Source: Actinomycetota bacterium (GTDB taxonomy: Bacteria; Actinomycetota; Acidimicrobiia; Acidimicrobiales; Ilumatobacteraceae). Taken from it: DNA of 37,590 nucleotides. A program made the translations under genes and the position numbers. The DNA is taken from NCBI GenBank assembly GCA_963169665.1, contig CAUJET010000057.1:1-37590 (forward strand), written 5' to 3'. Every line of letters starts with the position of its first letter. Within the stretch, counting starts at the first letter, position 1. This document shows positions 15,904-22,617 of this stretch, in pieces. The notes under the pieces are model-generated. The model was given only the letters and a program-made list of their open reading frames with translations. It did not search any database and was not told where the DNA came from.

Positions 15904-15928
15904 AATTCCGATCGGACAAGTCGGAATT
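15904..15928. promoter_or_regulatory. AT-rich inverted repeat in a divergent promoter region
   Basis: AATTCCGA-tcggacaag-TCGGAATT, a perfect 8-9-8 repeat that stands out from the GC-rich surroundings. It lies over the expected -35 region of the DUF4395 gene and about 40 bp upstream of the -10 box of the racemase-like gene, so it could be an operator for either or both. Confidence 0.45.
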
Positions 15929-15967
15929 CGGCACGGCGTGTCCCCCGCGAGCACGGCGGCGTGCAGG

Positions 15968-15973
15968 TACCGT
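15968..15973 (+). promoter_or_regulatory. -10 box of the racemase-like gene
   Basis: TACCGT, 8 nt before the ATG at 15982. It decides for this ATG over the in-frame GTG at 15961. Confidence 0.45.
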
Positions 15974-15981
15974 GGCCGCCG

Positions 15982-16962
15982 ATGACCCTCCGGCTCACCA
16001 TCGACCGCGGACGCTGGCTCGATCACGTCGACGCCGAGCGCGCCGCGCTCGGCGGCGCCGGTCGCCTGGTGCCCGTCGTGAAGGGCAACGGCTACGGCAT
16101 CGGCCGCGAGGCGCTCGCCGCGCTGGCGGCCGGGTGGAGCGATCTGCTCGCCGTCGGCACGGTGCACGAAGCCCTCCAGCACGTCTGGTCGGGTGAGGAG
16201 ACCCTGCTCGTGCTCACCCCGCTCGTGCGGCCCGTCGCGCTCCCCGAGCGCGTGGTGCCGGTCGTCGGTGGCCCGCATCATCTCGACGTGCTCGACACCC
16301 ACCGTGGCCCGATCGCCCTCAAGCTGCTGTCGAGCATGTCGCGCTACGGCTGCGACCGCGACGACCTGGCCGACCTGTGTCGGTCGATCGACGCCTCCGG
16401 ACGTCGGGTGCACTCCGCCGTGCTCCATCTCCCGCTCACGAGCGCCACGCACGACCTGGCGGCACAGGTCGCCGAGATCGAGGCGTGGCTGCCGGTGCTC
16501 GACGCCGAACCGACCCTGGCCGACGTGCCGCTGTCGGTGAGCCACCTCGATCCGGGGACGTTCGTCGGCCTGACCGGGCGACACCCCGGCCGACGCTTCG
16601 AACTCCGGTCTGGCACGGCGCTGTGGCACGGCGACAAGTCGTTCGTGCACCTCGGTGCCGACGTCGTGGACGTCCGCCCGGTGGCCGGCGGTGCGTCGGT
16701 CGGGTACCGCGGCACGGTGGTGCCCGACGACGGATGGCTCGTGATGGTGGGCGCCGGCTCGAGCCATGGCATCGCCACGTTGCCCGACGGACGCAGCCCG
16801 TTCCATCACCTCCGGCACCGACTCGCACTGCTCGAGAGCCCCCACATGCACACGTCGATGTGCTTCGTCCCCGTCGACGCGCCGGTGCCGGCCATGGGCG
16901 ACTGGGTCGACGTGCAACGCCCGCTGATCGCCGTGGCGGCCGACGAGGTGATCTGGCGATGA
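15982..16962 (+). CDS. Alanine racemase-like PLP enzyme
   Basis: 326 aa, somewhat short for alanine racemase (about 360-380 aa). The PLP-binding N-terminal barrel has VVKGNGYGIG with predicted Schiff-base Lys34, then KLLSSMSRYGC (compare the M-x-R-x-G motif of Alr) near residue 118. RSGTALWHG near residue 210 corresponds to the RPGIALYG motif. The C-terminal domain has ASVGYRGTVV, which places a Tyr where Alr has its second catalytic residue, but the usual GYADG and MCMDQ motifs are degraded. It may therefore racemise another amino acid or be a divergent Alr. The stop overlaps the next gene by 4 bp (ATGA). Confidence 0.78.
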   Translation: MTLRLTIDRGRWLDHVDAERAALGGAGRLVPVVKGNGYGIGREALAALAAGWSDLLAVGTVHEALQHVWSGEETLLVLTPLVRPVALPERVVPVVGGPHHLDVLDTHRGPIALKLLSSMSRYGCDRDDLADLCRSIDASGRRVHSAVLHLPLTSATHDLAAQVAEIEAWLPVLDAEPTLADVPLSVSHLDPGTFVGLTGRHPGRRFELRSGTALWHGDKSFVHLGADVVDVRPVAGGASVGYRGTVVPDDGWLVMVGAGSSHGIATLPDGRSPFHHLRHRLALLESPHMHTSMCFVPVDAPVPAMGDWVDVQRPLIAVAADEVIWR

Positions 16963-18161
16963 GCGATCTCGACGATGCGGCCGCCGACGCCGCAGCCGAC
17001 GCCGCAACTCCCGTGGTGACGGCCGGCCCGGTCTGGTCGTCGTCCACCCTGCCACCGGTCGCACACCGACGCGAGCGTCTCGTCGGGCCCGACGTCACCC
17101 GAGCACTGGCGCTCGTCGGCGTGGTGATCATGAACTACCACGGCTACCTGAACGGCATCGATGCCGCCGCGGGCAGCGACGCCACGCTGCCCCAACGGTG
17201 GTTCGACCCGTGGACCGGGGTGCTGTCCACCCGCTTCGCCGCCACGTTCGTGCTCGTCGCCGGTGTCGGCGTCACGTTGCTCACCCAACGCTCGAGGGCC
17301 GGTGGCGACCGGGCGGCGATCCGCGACGACCGCTGGCGCCTCGTCCGCCGTGGCGTCCTGTTGTACGCCGTCGGCTTCGTCCTCGACTGGATCTGGCCCG
17401 GCACGATCCTGTTCTTCTACGGCGCCTTCTTCATGGCCGCGGCCCTGCTGTTCACGCTGCGCACCCGGTGGCTGGTGGCGGTCGGGGCGGCGGCGGCGAT
17501 CGCGGCGGCCCTGATCCAGTGGCAGGTGGTCGTCCACGACCGAGACGGCGACCCGCTCTCCTGGCTCACGTCGCCCGACACGCTGAGCTCACGTTCGCCG
17601 CGAGGTCTCGTGCTCGACACGTTCGTGAACGGCACGCATCCGCTGCTGCCGTGGCTCGCGTTCCTGTGCGCCGGCATGGTGCTCGGGCGCTCGCTCGGTC
17701 GGGTGCGGCTCGGACTGGTGGCCGCAGCGGGTGCGTCGGTCACGGCGCTCACCTACCTCGTCAACCATCTGCTGACGAACGGTCACGCCGACGACGTGGT
17801 GCGGGTCGCGATCTGGTCGACCCGACCGTTCGACCGGGGGCTCCTGTACACGCTCGGCACCCTCGGCTCGTCGCTCGCCGCGTTCTGCCTCGTCTCGCTC
17901 GCGGCCGAGCGGTGGCGCAGCACCCTCCTGGTGCGCGTGCTCCGATCGGCGGGTGAGATGACGCTGTCGATCTACGTGGCGCACGTGTTCGTGTTCCGCG
18001 GACTCGTCGACCGCGCCGAGATGGTGGGCGGCACCGGCCTCGACACCGCGCTGGTGTTCTCGCTCACGTTCTGGGTGTTCGCGCTCGCGATCGCGGCATG
18101 GTGGCGGCGCTTCGTCGGCCTCGGGCCGCTCGAGCGGATCTACCGCCGCTTCGGCGGCTGA
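16959..18161 (+). CDS. Polytopic membrane protein, DUF418 / DUF1624 acyltransferase-like
   Basis: 400 aa with about ten hydrophobic segments. After a 45-residue Ala/Asp-rich cytoplasmic tail it begins RRERLVGPDVTRALALVGVVIMNY, which matches the R-x-x-x-x-D-x-x-R-G-x-A-L-x-G start of DUF418 and heparan-glucosaminide N-acetyltransferase-like proteins. The C-terminal AGEMTLSIYVAHVFVFRGL is also typical of that superfamily. Such proteins modify surface glycans or transport small acyl groups. The gene is translationally coupled to the racemase-like gene, so a joint role in the cell envelope is a reasonable inference. The substrate is unknown. Confidence 0.72.
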   Translation: MSDLDDAAADAAADAATPVVTAGPVWSSSTLPPVAHRRERLVGPDVTRALALVGVVIMNYHGYLNGIDAAAGSDATLPQRWFDPWTGVLSTRFAATFVLVAGVGVTLLTQRSRAGGDRAAIRDDRWRLVRRGVLLYAVGFVLDWIWPGTILFFYGAFFMAAALLFTLRTRWLVAVGAAAAIAAALIQWQVVVHDRDGDPLSWLTSPDTLSSRSPRGLVLDTFVNGTHPLLPWLAFLCAGMVLGRSLGRVRLGLVAAAGASVTALTYLVNHLLTNGHADDVVRVAIWSTRPFDRGLLYTLGTLGSSLAAFCLVSLAAERWRSTLLVRVLRSAGEMTLSIYVAHVFVFRGLVDRAEMVGGTGLDTALVFSLTFWVFALAIAAWWRRFVGLGPLERIYRRFGG

Positions 18162-18186
18162 ACCGCGCGGACAACGGACTCGGCGA

Positions 18187-19095
18187 TCAGAGGATCTCGC
18201 CGAACGTGTCGCAGCGCGTCGGGTCCTTGGTGTTGTAGCCGCGCATGAACCAGTCCTGGCGCTGCTGGGCCGACCCGTGGGTCCACGACTCCGGATCGAT
18301 GCGACCCTGGGTCTTCTGCTGGATGCGGTCGTCGCCCACACCCTCGGCCGCGTTCAACGCCTCGTCGATCTCGGTGCTCGAGTCGAGCAAACCGCGATCG
18401 GCGACGCTGCGCACCCACGCACCCGCGTAGCAGTCGGCCTGCAGCTCGAGCGCCACCGAGTACTGGTTGGCGAGGTCCGGACGGCTCTGGGACACACGCT
18501 GTACCTCGGCGTTCGTGCCGAGCAGGTTCTGGACGTGGTGGCCGTACTCGTGGGCGACGATGTACTGCTGCGCGAGGTCGGTGGACTTCCCGATCAGCTG
18601 CTTCTCGAGGGCGACCAGGAAGTCGAGGTCGAAGTACACCAGCGAGTCGAGCGGGCAGTAGAACGGGCCGGTCTCGGCCGACGCCTGCCCGCACGACGTG
18701 CTCGTGCCACCGGTGAAGAACACGGTCTGGGTCACCTGATACTCGGTGTCGAAGTACCTGGGGAGGGCGTCCTGCCAGTACGTCTGCACGTCGATCGTGG
18801 CCCCGCACAGCACCTGCTCGAGATCGCTGCTGCACGTGCCGTCGGCGGATTCGGCGCTGGGCTCACCCGTCCCACCGGCGAGCCCGGTCGAGCTGGGGCT
18901 TCCGGCACCGAGCAGCTGCGGCAGCACCATCGCGGCGATCACGACGATGATCCCGAGCAAACCGCCTCCGGCCTTCATCGGGAACGGGAAACCACCGCCG
19001 CCACCACCGCCGAGTCCCGGGAACCCACCACCGCCACTGGAGCGACCACGACGGTCGTCGATCATCTTGCCGTCGGAGGAACGCACCTTCGTCAT
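18187..19095 (-). CDS. Neutral zinc metallopeptidase, YpfJ family
   Basis: 302 aa. It starts with a short basic tail and two glycine-rich runs, followed by one membrane anchor (LLGIIVVIAAMVLPQLLG, residues about 46-63). The extracytoplasmic part has the zinc motif HEYGHH at residues 182-187 and the downstream ELQADCYAGAW that supplies the third ligand in this family. Several cysteines suggest disulfides outside the membrane. YpfJ-type proteins are putative neutral zinc metallopeptidases of undefined substrate. ATG 19095 is preceded by CAAGGT at 6 nt spacing. The ROK gene is 113 bp upstream on the same strand. Confidence 0.92.
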   Translation of the reverse strand: MTKVRSSDGKMIDDRRGRSSGGGGFPGLGGGGGGGFPFPMKAGGGLLGIIVVIAAMVLPQLLGAGSPSSTGLAGGTGEPSAESADGTCSSDLEQVLCGATIDVQTYWQDALPRYFDTEYQVTQTVFFTGGTSTSCGQASAETGPFYCPLDSLVYFDLDFLVALEKQLIGKSTDLAQQYIVAHEYGHHVQNLLGTNAEVQRVSQSRPDLANQYSVALELQADCYAGAWVRSVADRGLLDSSTEIDEALNAAEGVGDDRIQQKTQGRIDPESWTHGSAQQRQDWFMRGYNTKDPTRCDTFGEIL

Positions 19096-19101
19096 GTCTG
19101 T

Positions 19102-19107
19102 ACCTTG
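19102..19107 (-). promoter_or_regulatory. Possible -10 box of the zinc peptidase gene
   Basis: CAAGGT on the minus strand, 6 nt before the ATG at 19095. A weak match. Confidence 0.25.
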
Positions 19108-19208
19108 CCAGAATCCAGGGCGCCCAGGAAACGGTGGACGCGTCCGTCAGGTCGGACGTGCGAGCCGTCTGGATCGTCGCGATCCAGGCACTCCTGCAAC
19201 GCCAGGCG

Positions 19209-20117
19209 CTAGTGCGCCGCGCCCCGGGTGCTGCGGCGGACCCCGCGCAGGCCGACGGCACCGGCGCCCACGAGCGGGCCGCGGTCGCCGAGGCGGGCCG
19301 GGGTGATCCGTGCGCCGCGCATGTACTCGAGCCGTGAGTGGCGGTCGAGCGCGGCCTGGGCCGAGTTGAAGAAGGTGGCACCGAAGCCGAGCGCGACCGA
19401 ACCGCCGACCACCACCAGGTCGAGGTCGAGCAGGCTGCAGACCGACGCGACCGCACGGCCGACGAGTTCGCCGGTGCGCTGCATGATCTCGTAGCTGGGC
19501 TCGGTGGGCGGCCGGCCGGTGATCGACTCGATCGCTCGTCCGGAGGCCTCGGCCTCGAGGCAGCCACGCGAGCCGCACCCGCAGCGCCGGCCGTTGGGCT
19601 CCACCACGATGTGGCCGACGTGGCCGGCGTTGCCGGTCGCACCGTCGAGGAGTTGTCCGTTCAGGACGACGCCGCCACCGACGCCGGTCGAGACCACCAT
19701 CGCGAGGAAGTTCGAGCGGCCCTGGGCGGCGCCGAGCCATCCCTCGGCCATCGCGAGCGACTTCGCGTCGAGGTCGCCGTACACCGGCAGGGAGGTGACC
19801 TCGGCCAAGCGGGACCGCAGCGGGAAGTTCCGCCAGGCCTCGATGTTCACCGGCGACACGGTCTCGACGTTCGGCTCGACGGGCCCGGCGCACCCGACGC
19901 CGACCGCGATCGGGGTCATCTGGTGGTGCTCCTCGGCCCGGACCAGCATGTCGTCGACGATCCCGGCCAACGAGGCGAACAGCTCGTGCTCACCGAGGCC
20001 GTGGTCGACGGGAACCTGGGTACGGTCGACCAGGTCGCCGCGGAGCGTCATCAGACCTGCCGCCATCTTGGTGCCGCCGATGTCGATCGCGACGATGAGG
20101 TCCCGGTCGGGGTTCAT
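19209..20117 (-). CDS. ROK-family sugar kinase (glucokinase-like)
   Basis: 302 aa. ATP-binding IAIDIGGTKMAAGL-like motif at residues about 10-22, sugar-binding/catalytic region STGVGGGVVLNGQLLDGATG near residue 145, then GHIVVEPNG and the ROK zinc motif CGCGSRGCLEAEASG near residue 178. It phosphorylates a hexose (glucose or a related sugar) with ATP. The exact substrate cannot be fixed. It is divergent from the ECF sigma gene and shares a 144-bp regulatory region. ATG 20117 is preceded by TACGGT at 6 nt. Confidence 0.93.
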   Translation of the reverse strand: MNPDRDLIVAIDIGGTKMAAGLMTLRGDLVDRTQVPVDHGLGEHELFASLAGIVDDMLVRAEEHHQMTPIAVGVGCAGPVEPNVETVSPVNIEAWRNFPLRSRLAEVTSLPVYGDLDAKSLAMAEGWLGAAQGRSNFLAMVVSTGVGGGVVLNGQLLDGATGNAGHVGHIVVEPNGRRCGCGSRGCLEAEASGRAIESITGRPPTEPSYEIMQRTGELVGRAVASVCSLLDLDLVVVGGSVALGFGATFFNSAQAALDRHSRLEYMRGARITPARLGDRGPLVGAGAVGLRGVRRSTRGAAH

Positions 20118-20123
20118 CCGGCC

Positions 20124-20129
20124 ACCGTA
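20124..20129 (-). promoter_or_regulatory. -10 box of the ROK kinase gene
   Basis: TACGGT on the minus strand, 6 nt before the ATG at 20117. Confidence 0.45.
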
Positions 20130-20131
20130 GT

Positions 20132-20209
20132 GGGACGGTCGTCCGGGGACGCGTTCGTCCCGTTGCCGCCACGCCCGGGTCGATCCGCCGGTACGGTCCC
20201 AACCGGGAC
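20132..20209. promoter_or_regulatory. Cluster of GGGAC/GTCCC inverted repeats between the ROK and sigma genes
   Basis: Three inverted repeats with the same half-site occur in 78 bp: GGACG-gt-CGTCC (20133-20144), GGGACG-cgtt-CGTCCC (20146-20161) and GTCCC-aacc-GGGAC (20196-20209). They may be sites for a shared regulator, or the GGGAC elements may serve as ECF -35 boxes. No -10 box with good spacing is seen before ATG 20262. Confidence 0.4.
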
Positions 20210-20261
20210 AAACCTTGCGGGTACCTGCGGCGTGTCCCCCACGGTGCTCCTCACCCTCACC

Positions 20262-20852
20262 ATGCCCGACTCATCGCACGAACCGATCGAGCTCGCCGTC
20301 CACACCGCCGGCGCCGCAGACCTCGATGCCCTCTTCCGCCTGCACTACGGGCGGCTGGTGCGCGCCCTGACGCTGGCGTCGGGCGACCGTGAGCTGGCGG
20401 CGGACGCTGTCCAGGAGGCGTTCGTGAAGGCCCATCTGCGATGGAAGCGTCTGCAGCACTACGACGACCCGGTGGGCTGGATCCGCCGTGTCGCGATCAA
20501 CCGTCTGCGCGACGGACACCGTCGCAGCACGCGTAAGCAGCTCGCCATGGATCGCCTCCGCGGCGACGCACAGCTCGACGACAGCGCGAGCCCCGACGCC
20601 ACCCATGATGCGATGAGCCGCCGCACGGGCGACACCGACGGGGTGATGGCGATGCTGCGCACCCTGCCGCGCCAGCAGCGGATCTGCATCGCGTTGTTCC
20701 ACGTCGACGGTCTGCCGATCGCCGACGTCGCCGCGTCGCTGGGCATCAGTGAGGGCGCCGTCAAGTTCCATCTCCACCAAGGCCGCGAACGTCTCCGCGG
20801 CAACGTCACCGGTCCGGCTGGCCCGTGGCGAGACGAAGGGTCCCGCTCGTGA
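20262..20852 (+). CDS. ECF-type RNA polymerase sigma factor
   Basis: 196 aa. Region sigma2 spans residues about 20-90 (DALFRLHYGRLVRALTLASG, DAVQEAFVKAHLRW, VGWIRRVAINRLRDGHRR). Region sigma4 spans residues about 128-180 (LRTLPRQQRICIALFHVDGL, ADVAASLGISEGAVKFHLHQGRERLR). The DAVQEAFVKA box resembles the SigE/Sig-K-like group. The ATG at 20262 is chosen from alignment of region 2. GTG codons at 20232 and 20244 are in frame and possible. The stop overlaps the next gene by 4 bp (GTGA), the usual arrangement for a sigma factor and its membrane partner. Confidence 0.92.
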   Translation: MPDSSHEPIELAVHTAGAADLDALFRLHYGRLVRALTLASGDRELAADAVQEAFVKAHLRWKRLQHYDDPVGWIRRVAINRLRDGHRRSTRKQLAMDRLRGDAQLDDSASPDATHDAMSRRTGDTDGVMAMLRTLPRQQRICIALFHVDGLPIADVAASLGISEGAVKFHLHQGRERLRGNVTGPAGPWRDEGSRS

Positions 20853-21829
20853 ACGCATCGGATCTCGACCATCTCGACGGGTCCGACGGCCTGGGGCTCG
20901 GCCCCGACCTGACGGCACGGCTGCGCGCCGCTGCGGGCGCGGAGCCCGACCTGGCAGCCGCCCGTGCGGTACTGGGTCGACGGGTGGCAGGCGCCCGTCG
21001 TCGCCGGGTGGTGACGATGACCGGCTCCGCCGGGCTGTCGGTCCTGCTGCTCGGCGCGATGTACGTGGCGAACACCGGCGACCGGGGTGGTCGCATCTCG
21101 AGCGCCGACGCCCCCGCGGTGGCGCCCGTCGGCGACGGCGGCTCGTCGACATCGGTGACGGCTACCACGGTCGCGCCGATCGTCGAGACGGTGGTCACCA
21201 CCGTGCCCGGCGCATCCACGGGGTCGGTTGCTGCGCCGGCGGGCCCGGGCCCTGCGGCGACCTTCGAGACGTCGTCGTCGCTCGACGACACCGACGACGG
21301 GTCGGACGAGACCGATCTCGAACTGTTCGACGTGACCGCCGGCGCGACCGAGGTGCGCACGGTGAGCGGCATCGGTGGTGCGGTCGACGTCCGCCTGGAG
21401 AACGGCGTGCTCGCCTTCGCGAGCTTCCCTGTCGCCGCCGACGGCTTCACGTCGGTGGTCACCCGTGACGAGCCGGATCGGCTCGAGGTGAGCTTCACCT
21501 CGGCCTCACACCGCACCCGCCTGCGGGTGCGCCTCGACGCTGGCCGCTGGCGGGCGGATCGCCACGAGGAGGCGATCCCGACCTCCAGCGTCCCTGGCTC
21601 CCCGACCGGCACCGCGCCACACACCGCGAACGACAACGACTCGAACGACGACGACTCGAACGACGACAGCTCGAACGACGACAGCTCGAACGATTCGAGT
21701 GACGACGCCTCGAACGGGGACGACTCGAACGACGACAGCTCGAACGGCTCCAACGGCGGCCGCGGTTCGGGCTCCAGCGGTTCGGGCTCCAGCGGTTCGG
21801 GCTCGGGCGGTTCGGGCTCCGACGGCTGA
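20849..21829 (+). CDS. Single-pass membrane protein coupled to the sigma gene, with repeat tail
   Basis: 326 aa, GTG start overlapping the sigma stop by 4 bp. The N-terminal cytoplasmic part (about 50 residues) has no zinc-finger HxxxCxxC motif, so it is not a classical ZAS anti-sigma factor. One membrane segment follows (TMTGSAGLSVLLLGAMYV, residues about 55-72). The outer part has a Thr/Val/Pro-rich linker, a compact domain near residues 155-235, and a tail of Ser-Asn-Asp then Ser-Gly repeats. The operon position suggests an anti-sigma or sensor role, which is inference. I do not recognise the outer domain. Confidence 0.7.
   Translation: MNASDLDHLDGSDGLGLGPDLTARLRAAAGAEPDLAAARAVLGRRVAGARRRRVVTMTGSAGLSVLLLGAMYVANTGDRGGRISSADAPAVAPVGDGGSSTSVTATTVAPIVETVVTTVPGASTGSVAAPAGPGPAATFETSSSLDDTDDGSDETDLELFDVTAGATEVRTVSGIGGAVDVRLENGVLAFASFPVAADGFTSVVTRDEPDRLEVSFTSASHRTRLRVRLDAGRWRADRHEEAIPTSSVPGSPTGTAPHTANDNDSNDDDSNDDSSNDDSSNDSSDDASNGDDSNDDSSNGSNGGRGSGSSGSGSSGSGSGGSGSDG
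21641..21739 (+). repeat. 15-bp Ser-Asn-Asp-Asp-Ser coding repeats
   Basis: Units of TCGAACGACGACAGC, perfect at 21656-21670, 21671-21685 and 21725-21739, with diverged units between them and at 21641. They encode an acidic SNDDS-type tail. Unit length is a multiple of three. Confidence 0.85.
21764..21823 (+). repeat. 15-bp Gly-Ser coding repeats
   Basis: Four consecutive 15-bp units beginning GGTTCGGGCTC, encoding GSGSS/GSGSG/GSGSD just before the stop codon. Confidence 0.85.
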
Positions 21830-21909
21830 TCCGACCCGATCGGGAGGCGTTCGTGAGACCCGCCGACCCGGTCGACGGTCGTCACCCGGGTCGGCTCGAC
21901 GTCACCTGT

Positions 21910-21915
21910 CAGAAT
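21910..21915 (+). promoter_or_regulatory. Possible -10 box of ung
   Basis: CAGAAT, 6 nt before the GTG at 21922. It favours this start over the in-frame ORF start at 21853. Confidence 0.35.
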
Positions 21916-21921
21916 CGTCCG

Positions 21922-22587
21922 GTGACCACGACCGACTGGAATCCGCTGCTGCGCGGCGAGTTCGACAAGCCGTACTGGCGCGATCTGCAGGACTACGTGG
22001 CGCTCGAGCGCTCCCGCTCCGCGGTGTTCCCACCTGCCGATCAGGTGTTCTCGGCCCTGCACCTCACCTCGTATGCCGCCACTCGCGTGGTGCTCTTGGG
22101 GCAGGACCCGTACCACGGACCCGGGCAGGCCCACGGCCTCTGCTTCTCGGTACGGCGCGGGGTGAAGCCCCCGCCGTCGTTGCACAACATCTTCGTCGAG
22201 CTCCGCGACGACCTCGGGATCGGGCCACCCGGACACGGCAACCTCGAGGCCTGGGCGGCACAGGGCGTGCTGATGCTGAACACCTGTCTCACGGTGCGCA
22301 GCGGCGCCGCCGGTTCGCACCACGGCAAGGGGTGGGAGACGTTCACCGACGAGGTGCTCCGTGCCGTCAACGCGAAGCCCGAGCGAGTGGTGTTCCTCCT
22401 GTGGGGGGCGCCCGCCCGCCGGAAGCAGACACTGGTCGACACGTCGCGGCACGTGATCATCCAGTCGGCGCACCCCTCGCCGCTGAGCGCGCACAGCGGT
22501 TTCTTCGGCAGCAAGCCGTTCAGCCGTACGAACGAGGCGCTGGCCGAGGCCGGGCTCGCCCCGATCGACTGGCGGCTGCCCGGCTGA
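21922..22587 (+). CDS. ung: Uracil-DNA glycosylase
   Basis: 221 aa, family 1 UDG. It removes uracil from DNA and starts base-excision repair. The catalytic water-activating loop GQDPYHGPGQA lies near residues 56-66. The conserved FVELRDDLG / LNTCLTVRSGAAGSHHGKGW region follows at about 90-140. The DNA-intercalation loop HPSPLSAH carries the catalytic His near residue 184. All key residues are present. The gene is convergent with the ABC substrate-binding protein gene. Confidence 0.96.
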   Translation: MTTTDWNPLLRGEFDKPYWRDLQDYVALERSRSAVFPPADQVFSALHLTSYAATRVVLLGQDPYHGPGQAHGLCFSVRRGVKPPPSLHNIFVELRDDLGIGPPGHGNLEAWAAQGVLMLNTCLTVRSGAAGSHHGKGWETFTDEVLRAVNAKPERVVFLLWGAPARRKQTLVDTSRHVIIQSAHPSPLSAHSGFFGSKPFSRTNEALAEAGLAPIDWRLPG

Positions 22588-22599
22588 CGCCGGACAGCC

Positions 22600-22617
22600 G
22601 CAGCTGACGTCAGCTGC
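22600..22617. terminator. Palindrome between convergent ung and substrate-binding protein genes
   Basis: GCAGCTGAC-GTCAGCTGC, a perfect 18-bp palindrome that contains the stop codon of the minus-strand gene. It probably acts as a bidirectional terminator hairpin. There is no U-run on either strand. Confidence 0.5.

Noticed and set aside
21641..21823. CRISPR-like array
   Set aside because: The repeats are contiguous 15-bp coding units in frame with a Ser/Asn/Asp/Gly tail and there are no spacers.
20849..21829. Classical zinc-binding anti-sigma (ZAS) factor
   Set aside because: The HxxxCxxC motif is absent, so I describe it only as a membrane protein coupled to the sigma gene.
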